From NCBI RefSeq assembly GCF_003201565.1, contig NZ_QJJP01000018.1, forward strand, positions 1 through 64,000: a stretch of DNA of 64,000 bases, in the 5' to 3' direction. Shown piece by piece: positions 8,627 to 16,129 of this stretch. Numbering within the stretch: position 1 is the first letter of the stretch; each line of letters starts with the position of its first letter. The notes beneath the pieces are model-generated. The model saw only the letters and a list, made by a program, of their open reading frames with translations. It was not told the origin of the DNA and did not search any database. Position numbers and translations under genes: made by a program. The stretch comes from Nitrosomonas sp. Nm84 (GTDB lineage: Bacteria > Pseudomonadota > Gammaproteobacteria > Burkholderiales > Nitrosomonadaceae).

Positions 8627-9188
8627 TTTGTGCCAACCCAGGATCTTGTTTATGCATCTGTTTCTTATCTTTACACTGGTATCAAGGACATATTCCTAAT
8701 TATCGAGCAGCTAATATAAATAACGTTTCATAGTATCTGGCTGGAAATCCAAAGACCATAGGAACATTCTTACTATTTGCTACTTCTTTTATTCAATCAA
8801 GACCGGCTATTTCTGACTATCATCAATGAATCATTCAACCTCAGCACCTATTCGATTTAATTCATCAGTATCCGAAAAATATATCAATCTGTATCGAGCG
8901 TATATGTAAATGCAGTTGCTGGCTCCAAAACAAATTTTTCACCTATCCGTTATAAATGAAAAATAAATACACATCTTATTTTTTAGTTCAAACAAGATAC
9001 AAAAAAGCAGCATTATGTCTTCATAAGACTGCAATTACTATGTTATACATTAATTATCAGACAGTTATTGCGCTCATAATAAACCAATGCTGAATGCAAA
9101 ACAGGAGATTACCGGCACGATATATTTATTCTTATGCCGTTAAACCCTATCTTACTGTAACAAAATCATAAAAGAATAGGATATCTCA
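8627..9188. other. AT-rich intergenic region without a recognisable gene
   Basis: Both strands were read and no frame with coding character or known motif was found. A short hairpin GTCTT-CAT-AAGAC lies near 9020-9035. The region ends at a decayed PAS fragment, so it may itself be old, degraded coding sequence. Confidence 0.5.
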
Positions 9189-9373
9189 TTGATTATTATC
9201 GACAACGACTCCAAGGAAAGATTAACCTATGTCAGCCAGGCATTCATAGGAGCCAGTGGATTCTCAGAAGAAGGGTTAATGGGAAAAGCGCACATAATAT
9301 TGTTCGCCACCCCGATATGCCACCCGAAGCATTCGAGGATTTATGGAATACCTTAATGGAAATTTTGCTCTGA
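9189..9373 (+). pseudogene. PAS-domain remnant of an Aer-like chemoreceptor
   Basis: The plus strand reads LIIIDNDSKERLTYVSQAF, then GASGFSEEGLMGKAH, then after a one-base frameshift at about 9297 NIVRHPDMPPEAFEDLWNTL, ending at TGA 9371-9373. This is the same PAS segment as residues 21-77 of the intact chemoreceptor at 867-2615. No HAMP or signalling domain follows. It is a decayed partial duplicate of an Aer-like gene, facing the LOV gene that begins at 9862. Confidence 0.75.
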
Positions 9374-9409
9374 GCCAGTACATTTATACGATTCAGAAAC
9401 AAAGCGCCC

Positions 9410-9862
9410 TCATTTCTTAAGCTTTGCTAATTGTTCTTTCAGTTCCTTGATTTCCGCTTCTGCGCGAATGCGTGGCGTAACATCCAATTGAACGCCCAGG
9501 AAATACAGCAAATTTCCTTTAGAATCAAACAGCGGTGACATTACGAGATGGTTGTAAAACAATTCACCACTCTTACGATAATTACGTAATGTCACTTCAA
9601 CGGACTCCTTATTCTTGATTGCTTCCCGTAATTGACTAGCTGCCGTTTGATCGCGTTCCTTTCCCTGCAAAAAGCGACAATTCCTACCCACCGTTTCCGC
9701 CAGCGTATAACCGGTTATGGTTTCAAAAGCTTTGTTAACATAGACCAGTGGCATATCTTCTTGATCAGGATCAGCTAGTGACACCCCATTTACGCATGAA
9801 TCAAGAATCTTGGACAATACTTGCGGAATTAATCCAGGGTCTTTTTCAACGATAAAATCCAT
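9410..9862 (-). CDS. Short LOV-domain blue-light photosensor
   Basis: This 150-residue protein is essentially one LOV domain. It carries the diagnostic flavin-binding motif GRNCRFLQG (residues 59-67) with the photoactive cysteine at 62, the following QLREAIKNKE helix, and FYNHLVMSPLFD on the central sheet. Family knowledge says such a domain binds FMN and forms a reversible cysteinyl adduct in blue light. The last 25 residues (IRAEAEIKELKEQLAKLKK) look like a J-alpha/coiled-coil dimer helix; there is no kinase, HTH or GGDEF output. It is the last gene of an apparent operon after an FAD oxidoreductase and an SRPBCC protein (66-bp gap). It presumably signals by dimer rearrangement or partner binding. 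Confidence 0.9.
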   Translation of the reverse strand: MDFIVEKDPGLIPQVLSKILDSCVNGVSLADPDQEDMPLVYVNKAFETITGYTLAETVGRNCRFLQGKERDQTAASQLREAIKNKESVEVTLRNYRKSGELFYNHLVMSPLFDSKGNLLYFLGVQLDVTPRIRAEAEIKELKEQLAKLKK

Positions 9863-9928
9863 GATTTTCTCTCCAGGTTAATCAATTACCAGCTAAATAA
9901 AAAAAGAACGCGGGCACATGTGGTTCCA

Positions 9929-10414
9929 TTACTTCAAGTCAACTTGCTCTGCTTCAATTAATTTTTTGATATTTCTTACTGTTCTCTCGGTCCCATCTTG
10001 CACAGCGATTCGTACCAGTTTCTCAAATGGTCTCACATGTAAATCGAGGCTTAATAATTCAAAAATAAAAGTCAGTCGGCTATCCGCAGAATTAATGGAC
10101 TCAATCATGTAATCACATCGATAAGGATTGGAAACACCTTCAAAACAAATGCGCATCCCTGCATCGAAGATCTTGATCTTAAATGTTGATTCGGACCGAT
10201 TACCTTGATCGATGCGCACTTGACGACAGATCACTCCTTGTCTTATAGGGCCATCGGTGAGCTTCTCCAGATCCTTGACTTCTGGTGACCATCTCGGATA
10301 GTTAACCAGCAGATCAATTCCGATAAAATTGAAAAGCTTGTCGTTTGGACTCTGGATTATTGCGCTGGCCTTACCCATTACGGGACTGTCTTTGAACAAA
10401 CCAAGCATAATCAT
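9929..10414 (-). CDS. SRPBCC/START-like ligand-binding protein
   Basis: This 161-residue cytosolic protein matches the SRPBCC helix-grip fold by length and pattern, with an early strand-helix segment (NFIGIDLLVNYPRWSPEVKD), a run of beta strands in the middle, and a long C-terminal helix (HVRPFEKLVRIAVQDG, then RTVRNIKKLIEAE). Members bind hydrophobic ligands in a deep cavity; the ligand is unknown here. It lies 19 bp after the FAD oxidoreductase and 66 bp before the LOV gene on the same strand. The three genes probably form one transcript. Fold assignment is by eye, so a profile search could change it. Confidence 0.65.
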   Translation of the reverse strand: MIMLGLFKDSPVMGKASAIIQSPNDKLFNFIGIDLLVNYPRWSPEVKDLEKLTDGPIRQGVICRQVRIDQGNRSESTFKIKIFDAGMRICFEGVSNPYRCDYMIESINSADSRLTFIFELLSLDLHVRPFEKLVRIAVQDGTERTVRNIKKLIEAEQVDLK

Positions 10415-10433
10415 GTCTCCTGCGTAGCGTTTG

Positions 10434-11591
10434 TTAAACCAGGTAAGTATCGATTCCTACCAATAATAAATCATATTGTGCTTCAACGAGCTCTTTAATT
10501 GCCAACGCCGGCACACCGGTTATTAAATTGCCTTCAGAACCCAGCCAGCCCACAGCATCCGCTGGCCCCAAGCTCACTACATAACCTAAGTCATGATGAA
10601 GGTATGGCTCAAGCAATCCGGGGAAGCCTGAATGTCGCAATATATTGCGTGCGACTAATTTACCTTTGCGGACAGCAGATTGCGCTGTTAATGTATTAGA
10701 GCCTAAGGATTGATAATAAGAACAATCGCCAGCCACAAAAATATTGGATAACGGTGACTTATCTACAATAACTTGCCCAAAGGCGTTAGCAGTAAAAATA
10801 TTTTGTGTTTTCTTGCCTAAAAGCAAAATGGATAAACTGGAAGGCAGTTCAAATTGTTTTTCCGTTTGTTTCTCTGCTAACAAAACCTTGTTGGACTGTT
10901 GTCCACGATAGTAGGTATTCGGATAAAAAGCGATATCCATATCATGCATACGAGATTGCACATAAGTACTAAACCCATGGGGAAATTGCTCCAGCACATG
11001 CTCACCCGAATGAATCAATCGTAACTCAGCATTGCTTTTGATTCGATGGAGAAATTGTTTGATTTCAAACAAAAACTGTATGCCTGTAGCTCCTCCACCC
11101 ACAACAGAGATCGATTGCTCGGACTGATTATGTTTGCCGAGCCATTTTGTCAGCAACTCAGAACCGGCGACAGTGGTGAAATCCTGCAGATCCAGCACAT
11201 TGTCTGTAGGATCTGCGTCCCTACTTGCACAACCGGAAGCAATGAACAGATAATCAAAACGCAAGACTTCGTTATCCAGGATCAACTGCTTTTCTTCCTG
11301 ACATCTCCGAAGCTCGTCTTGATCAACGCATACTGAAGCGGATATGTACCGACAACCATAGCGATTTGCTATATCGGCAAAGGGCACCAGCAAATCTGTC
11401 AAGGGATACCGGAATGTTTCATGTAGATGCGTAATTTTTACATGCTGTTCCCTGGGATCAATAATGGTGATATCCGTATCAGGCGCATAGCGCAACAAGG
11501 TCGTTAATGCGGCAATACCGGCATACCCGCCGCCTACTATTACTACTTTCAATCGCTTATGTTTCGATATATAAAACGGCAAAAAAGCCAC
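10434..11591 (-). CDS. FAD-dependent pyridine nucleotide oxidoreductase (NDH-2-like)
   Basis: This 385-residue enzyme has two dinucleotide-binding folds: KVVIVGGGYAGI near residues 15-26 for FAD, and SISVVGGGATGIQFLFE in the middle for NAD(P)H. The C-terminal NIFVAGDCSYY is the second FAD contact. Overall it resembles type II NADH dehydrogenases and AIF-like proteins, which pass electrons from NAD(P)H to quinone or another acceptor. No membrane helix is obvious. It heads the presumed operon FAD oxidoreductase - SRPBCC - LOV, so its flavin chemistry may be linked to light sensing; that link is inference. Specific acceptor cannot be determined. Confidence 0.82.
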   Translation of the reverse strand: MAFLPFYISKHKRLKVVIVGGGYAGIAALTTLLRYAPDTDITIIDPREQHVKITHLHETFRYPLTDLLVPFADIANRYGCRYISASVCVDQDELRRCQEEKQLILDNEVLRFDYLFIASGCASRDADPTDNVLDLQDFTTVAGSELLTKWLGKHNQSEQSISVVGGGATGIQFLFEIKQFLHRIKSNAELRLIHSGEHVLEQFPHGFSTYVQSRMHDMDIAFYPNTYYRGQQSNKVLLAEKQTEKQFELPSSLSILLLGKKTQNIFTANAFGQVIVDKSPLSNIFVAGDCSYYQSLGSNTLTAQSAVRKGKLVARNILRHSGFPGLLEPYLHHDLGYVVSLGPADAVGWLGSEGNLITGVPALAIKELVEAQYDLLLVGIDTYLV

Positions 11592-11722
11592 ATTGACTCC
11601 TTACTCACTGTGTTCGAAGAATATTGATCCCTTCTCTCTACTAGCCTAACACAACCTCGCATAGTTACAGTCTCGTTTTCATTACTATATCACTCGGAAT
11701 TCCCTCACATTACTGATAGCAG

Positions 11723-12616
11723 TTAGTGAGGAATTTGATCGACTCGCCAGTTTTCCTGAGCCCAGTGCCAGAAGGAAGCAATGTCACCTTCTATCATCTC
11801 TAATGGTGGCTCCTGACCTAAAAAATGTAGCGCATTCACCAATTGCATAAGTGCATTAGATACATCGATTGGCGCAGCGTGGGTTTGTTTACTGAGCTTT
11901 TCACCCAGCGCATTGGTAACAACGGGCAAATGCAAATAGCTTGGCGTCGCATACCCCAGCAACCGCTGTAGCAATATCTGACGTGGCGTAGAGTCCAACA
12001 AATCCATACCACGTACGATATGCGTTATTTGTTGTTCAGCATCGTCTACGACCACTGCCAATTGATATGCGTACATGCTATCAGCTCGGCGCAAGACAAA
12101 ATCACCAATATCATCCCTCAATCGTTGAGAATACAATCCTCTCAACCTATCATTGAATTCTATGACATCATTCCCGGTGCGAACACGGAGCGCATATGCT
12201 TTATTGATAGGGGCAGGATTTCTAAGGCAGGTTCCAGGATACACCGGCCCGCTCACTCCCATAATGCTGGAATCAGCAATCTCTTTACGCGAACAAATGC
12301 AGGGGTAGATAAATCCTAGCTTACCCAGCATATCCACTGCGTTCCGGTAAACCTCAGAACGCTGACTTTGATACATCACATCACCATCCCATTCCATACC
12401 CAATGTTTCAAGTGTATGTAAAATACTACTGGTTGCACCAGGCATTTCTCGCTGTCGATCGAGATCCTCAATCCTCACCAACCAATCACCGTGGTTGAAT
12501 CTGGCATCAAGGTAACTACCCACTGCAGCCACTAATGAACCAAAATGTAGCGAACCCGTAGGCGACGGCGCAAATCTACCACGATACCTTGGACTCACAT
12601 GGCGGCTATTTTCCAC
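11723..12616 (-). CDS. gluQRS: Glutamyl-Q tRNA(Asp) synthetase
   Basis: This 297-residue protein is a truncated glutamyl-tRNA synthetase paralogue without anticodon-binding domain. The HIGH-type signature is in FAPSPTGSLHFGSL near residues 15-28, the KMSKS-type loop is KLSKQTH, and a CICSRKEI motif supplies cysteines for the zinc site. GluQRS activates glutamate and attaches it to queuosine at the wobble position of tRNA-Asp. Length is normal for the family. It is divergent from mpl, with a 190-bp gap between the two starts. The start MENSRHVSPRY gives the usual short leader before RGRFAPSPTG. Confidence 0.95.
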   Translation of the reverse strand: MENSRHVSPRYRGRFAPSPTGSLHFGSLVAAVGSYLDARFNHGDWLVRIEDLDRQREMPGATSSILHTLETLGMEWDGDVMYQSQRSEVYRNAVDMLGKLGFIYPCICSRKEIADSSIMGVSGPVYPGTCLRNPAPINKAYALRVRTGNDVIEFNDRLRGLYSQRLRDDIGDFVLRRADSMYAYQLAVVVDDAEQQITHIVRGMDLLDSTPRQILLQRLLGYATPSYLHLPVVTNALGEKLSKQTHAAPIDVSNALMQLVNALHFLGQEPPLEMIEGDIASFWHWAQENWRVDQIPH

Positions 12617-12805
12617 GAAGAATTAATGATCCAGATATAAAGTAATTTATCGACAACACAGTCTTCCAGTCTATTCAACTACAGAAATCAATAGTGACAA
12701 CCCATGCGGACTCGCCTAATCCATTATAATTCTAAAAGAATACCGGTCATATTTGTTATTCGATTAGAAATATTAGAAATCCATCAAAAACTATTAGAGT
12801 AAATC

Positions 12806-14194
12806 ATGCATATTCATATACTTGGAATTTGTGGCACCTTCATGGGTGGAATCGCAGTCATCGCACGCGAATCCGGGCATAAGGTTACCGGTTGTGATCA
12901 AGGTGTTTATCCACCGATGAGTACGCAACTGGAATCCCAAGGTATCGAATTGATATCGGGCTACTCCTCGGAGCAAATCCAACTGCAACCGGATATATTT
13001 GTAATCGGCAATGTTGTGACTCGCGGCAATCCATTGATGGAGGAAATACTCAATCGAAATTTGCCCTATATTTCTGGGCCACAATGGCTATCAGAAAATA
13101 TTCTGAAAAATCGCTGGGTACTGGCAGTATCCGGTACACACGGTAAAACGACGACTAGCTCGATTTTGGCCTGGATTCTCGATTATGCTGGATTAAATCC
13201 AGGTTTCTTAATTGGCGGTATCCCTGAAAATTTTGGCGTATCAGCAAGAATTGGCAACACGTCGTTACCCGCTCGCCATTCCACAGCAAGCGCTGAGGGC
13301 ATTTCACCTTTTTTTGTCATTGAAGCTGATGAATATGACACCGCCTTCTTTGATAAACGCTCTAAGTTTGTTCATTACCATCCTCGGACAGCCATCTTAA
13401 ATAATCTTGAATTTGATCATGCTGATATCTTTCCAGATCTGTCAGCCATTGAACGTCAGTTTCACCACTTTGTTCGAATCATCCCTAACCATGGTTTGAT
13501 CCTATCCAATGGAAAAGATGAGAATTTAAAACGTGTTTTAAAACAAGGCTGTTGGACTCCTGTCGAAGAATTTGGGGTAGAAACCGGTTGGCATTCAAAA
13601 TTGCCGACAAACACCGAGATGGATGTTTACTTTAATGAAATCCATCAAGGCGACTTGCAGTGGGATTTATTAGGTGAACACAATCGCATGAATGCATTGG
13701 CCGCACTCGGCGCTGCGCGGCATGCTGGTGTACCGACTCAGCTTGGAATTGAGGCGTTGACGCGGTTTAAAAATGTCAAACGTCGTATGGAAAAACGTGG
13801 TGCAGTTAACGGTATTACCGTTTATGATGATTTTGCACATCATCCGACCGCCATTCAAACCACATTAAATGGTTTGCGAACACATGTCGGTAAGGAAAGA
13901 ATCATTGCTGTATTTGAGCCTCGTTCGAATACCATGAAAATGGGGGTATGGAAAAATAGCCTTGCAGACAGCTTACTAGAAGCTGATCAAATTTTCTGTT
14001 TTACTCGAGACGCTCAGTGGGCAAAAACCGCTTTGGATAACTTGGACAAGAAAATCAGTTGTTATGATGACTTAGAACTGCTCATCAAAAATATCTTACT
14101 TGTTAGCAAGGCCGGCGATCATATTGTAATTATGAGCAATGGCAGTTTTGGCGGTATTCATGAAAAAATACTAACGGCCCTGCATAATCGTTGA
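12806..14194 (+). CDS. mpl: UDP-N-acetylmuramate:L-alanyl-gamma-D-glutamyl-meso-diaminopimelate ligase
   Basis: This 462-residue Mur-ligase-family enzyme recycles the murein tripeptide by joining it to UDP-MurNAc with ATP. It begins with the MurC-like nucleotide fold MHIHILGICGTFMGG, has the ATP loop SGTHGKTTTSS near residue 110, and carries VYDDFAHHPTAI and FEPRSNTMK in the C-terminal part, all characteristic of Mpl. Length is normal. It stands alone between gluQRS (divergent) and apt (convergent). A TATAAT hexamer at 12725-12730 may belong to its promoter, but no good -35 sits at normal spacing. Confidence 0.95.
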   Translation: MHIHILGICGTFMGGIAVIARESGHKVTGCDQGVYPPMSTQLESQGIELISGYSSEQIQLQPDIFVIGNVVTRGNPLMEEILNRNLPYISGPQWLSENILKNRWVLAVSGTHGKTTTSSILAWILDYAGLNPGFLIGGIPENFGVSARIGNTSLPARHSTASAEGISPFFVIEADEYDTAFFDKRSKFVHYHPRTAILNNLEFDHADIFPDLSAIERQFHHFVRIIPNHGLILSNGKDENLKRVLKQGCWTPVEEFGVETGWHSKLPTNTEMDVYFNEIHQGDLQWDLLGEHNRMNALAALGAARHAGVPTQLGIEALTRFKNVKRRMEKRGAVNGITVYDDFAHHPTAIQTTLNGLRTHVGKERIIAVFEPRSNTMKMGVWKNSLADSLLEADQIFCFTRDAQWAKTALDNLDKKISCYDDLELLIKNILLVSKAGDHIVIMSNGSFGGIHEKILTALHNR

Positions 14195-14215
14195 TTCAAT
14201 GCCTCTGACAGGTCA

Positions 14216-14743
14216 CTAGCCACCTTCAAATTCACACAACGAAAATACTTTGCATCCCAAATTCTCCAAGCGCGCCCTCCCCCCTACATCCGGCAGATCG
14301 ATCACAAAGCAACATTCCACGACCTCTCCCCCCATATCATGAATGAGCTTAACCGCCGCTTCCGCTGTCCCGCCTGTTGCAATCAAATCATCAATCAGCA
14401 GCACACGATCGCCCGGTTGAATGGCATCTACATGTATTTCGATACGATCGGTGCCATATTCCAATTGATAATCTCGGCCAATTGTTTCTGCCGGTAATTT
14501 ATTCTGTTTGCGAATGGGAATAAAACCTTTATTTAACTGATACGCCACAGGTGCCCCAATGATAAAACCGCGCGACTCGATCCCGACAACTTTATTCAGC
14601 TCAGTATCTTGGTATCGTTTGGAAATTTCCTGGATTGTCATACGTAATCCAATGGGGTCCTTCAGCAATGTCGTTATATCACGGAACATAATCCCTTGAT
14701 GTGGATAATGCGGAACGGTACGAATATGAGATTTAATCGACAT
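14216..14743 (-). CDS. apt: Adenine phosphoribosyltransferase
   Basis: This enzyme salvages adenine to AMP with PRPP. The protein [20 protein letters not shown] has the family start followed by [10 protein letters not shown]; the PRPP-binding loop is [17 protein letters not shown], and [15 protein letters not shown] is typical. An upstream in-frame ATG at 14791 would add 16 unlikely residues and overlap the nirK terminator. The ATG at 14743, preceded by AAGGA, gives a protein of about 175 residues, the usual size, and is preferred. The gene lies directly downstream of the nirK terminator hairpin, so it probably has its own promoter or relies on readthrough. Confidence 0.93.
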   Translation of the reverse strand: MSIKSHIRTVPHYPHQGIMFRDITTLLKDPIGLRMTIQEISKRYQDTELNKVVGIESRGFIIGAPVAYQLNKGFIPIRKQNKLPAETIGRDYQLEYGTDRIEIHVDAIQPGDRVLLIDDLIATGGTAEAAVKLIHDMGGEVVECCFVIDLPDVGGRARLENLGCKVFSLCEFEGG

Positions 14744-14780
14744 AATCCTTAGCGGATACGTAATGAAAGTATCAAAAACA

Positions 14781-14812
14781 AAAGGCCTCAACCCAATGGT
14801 TGAGGCCTTTTA
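14781..14812 (-). terminator. Rho-independent terminator of nirK
   Basis: A 13-bp perfect stem (AAAGGCCTCAACC with GGTTGAGGCCTTT) encloses the loop CAAT. On the minus strand it is followed by TTTTGTTTTTG, a good U-tract. It lies 35 bp past the nirK stop and just before apt. Confidence 0.9.
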
Positions 14813-14846
14813 ATATCACTTCAATAGCTACACTATTTTATAAATC

Positions 14847-15947
14847 TTAGTGATCCATTGCAGCTTTTGCATCAAAGCTCTTTGGTGCTTTAACTTGGGT
14901 CATCATGTCATCGTCCCATTTGCCTTCAACATTCATGTGAAGCGCAGCACCCAGCAATACAGCTTCAATCAGGTTATGACTGAGGTATACATAGAGCCCT
15001 GGTTGTTTGAATTCATATGCGGCAGCAACTGCTGCACCGCCTGGAACCCACCAGGTTTCTTGGCTGGTCAGAGGAACATCGGTGAATGAACCACCCACCC
15101 AATACAGATCAGCATGACCGCCAATCAAGTGTGGACGGGAATCACGGTTGGCTTGTGAGTGAATAAACAGTACTTTTTCGCCTACTTTAGCTTTCAGCGC
15201 ATTGTCGCCTGTAATTGCACCAACAGCACCATTAAATACTACGTGTGTTGGAACGAGTCCTTTGGCAGCTTCCAGCATATCCGCCATACCTTCAGCTGGT
15301 GAGCCATAGGATTTGAACTTGCCGCTAGCATCTTTAGGCAGATAGAAATCTTGTTCGCCGATATAGAAAGCTTTATCGTATTTATATGGTTTGCCTTTTG
15401 CATCTTTCAAGCCATCTTTTGGCAATACCATAATCGCGCCATTCATACCAGAAATGACATGGAATGGAATCATGGTTCCACCTGGTGCGCAATGGTAAAC
15501 AAATACGCCCGGTTTAACTGCTTTCCAACGCAAAATAACTTCTTCACCAGGTTGTACCAGCGTTAAACCGGCACCACCCAATGCACCTGTTGCTGCGTGG
15601 AAATCCACGTTATGTGCCAACGTACTGGTTTTTGGGTTAGATAATGTTAACTCAACATAGTCACCTTCATGTACTACGATGAGCGGACCAGGAATACTAC
15701 CATTGAAAGTCAAGCCCCATACTTTTGCACCAGGAGCAACTTCCACCAGTTTTTCTGTGGTTTCCATGTGCACTTCAACAATCTTAGGTCCTTTGCTCAC
15801 CTGGTCATGTACAGGTACATTCGGTGGAGCAACCAATTCTTGTTTTACACGTGGTAATTTAGAAATGTCTGTAGCGGCCACAACAGCTTGAGTTGCGCCA
15901 AAACAAAGCAATCCTAATCCTACAACTGCCTGAACAGCTTTAATCAT
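14847..15947 (-). CDS. nirK: Copper-containing nitrite reductase (NO-forming)
   Basis: This periplasmic trimeric enzyme reduces nitrite to nitric oxide. It has two cupredoxin domains with all copper ligands visible: HNVDFH (type 1 His, active-site Asp, type 2 His), FVYHCAPGG (type 2 His and type 1 Cys), [10 protein letters not shown] (type 1 His and Met), and a final type 2 His in YLSHNLIEA. The catalytic second-domain His is in [14 protein letters not shown] signal peptide covers the first 25-30 residues, with cleavage expected after VVAA. The ATG at 15947 is chosen because GGAGGGAG lies immediately before it, inside the codons of an upstream ATG at 15959. The gene is monocistronic here, with promoter and terminator visible. 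In ammonia oxidisers NirK handles nitrite and nitrogen oxides during ammonia oxidation. Confidence 0.96.
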   Translation of the reverse strand: MIKAVQAVVGLGLLCFGATQAVVAATDISKLPRVKQELVAPPNVPVHDQVSKGPKIVEVHMETTEKLVEVAPGAKVWGLTFNGSIPGPLIVVHEGDYVELTLSNPKTSTLAHNVDFHAATGALGGAGLTLVQPGEEVILRWKAVKPGVFVYHCAPGGTMIPFHVISGMNGAIMVLPKDGLKDAKGKPYKYDKAFYIGEQDFYLPKDASGKFKSYGSPAEGMADMLEAAKGLVPTHVVFNGAVGAITGDNALKAKVGEKVLFIHSQANRDSRPHLIGGHADLYWVGGSFTDVPLTSQETWWVPGGAAVAAAYEFKQPGLYVYLSHNLIEAVLLGAALHMNVEGKWDDDMMTQVKAPKSFDAKAAMDH

Positions 15948-16034
15948 ATCTCCCTCCATAAATGATGAACTTTGCGCTTCTTTTTATGCGCCAATCTATT
16001 CTGTTGTATAACCGTTGAGGCTACATCAACACCT

Positions 16035-16054
16035 GCCCTTTAAGAGCAAAGGGC
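16035..16054 (-). promoter_or_regulatory. Inverted repeat in the nirK leader
   Basis: A perfect 7-bp inverted repeat (GCCCTTT at 16035-16041, AAAGGGC at 16048-16054, 6-bp loop) lies between the predicted promoter and the nirK start, just downstream of the -10. It could be an operator overlapping the start of transcription or a stabilising mRNA hairpin. It does not match an NsrR or FNR site that I recognise. Confidence 0.45.
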
Positions 16055-16063
16055 GGAAGCGCG

Positions 16064-16092
16064 ACTATACACTTTCTGAGGAAAACTGTCCA
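16064..16092 (-). promoter_or_regulatory. Predicted sigma-70 promoter of nirK
   Basis: On the minus strand TGGACA (16087-16092) and TATAGT (16064-16069) are separated by exactly 17 bp. They match the -35 and -10 consensus at five of six bases each. This puts the transcription start near 16057, about 110 bp before the nirK start codon. Confidence 0.65.
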
Positions 16093-16129
16093 TTCTTAAT
16101 AGCCTACTATCACAATGAAATCAGGGTTA

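Noticed and set aside
12694-12730. Complete sigma-70 promoter for mpl (GTGACA with TATAAT)
   Set aside because: The two hexamers are 25 bp apart, too far for a normal promoter.
15948-16129. NsrR or FNR site upstream of nirK
   Set aside because: No dyad resembling either consensus was found; the only inverted repeat is GCCCTTT/AAAGGGC.
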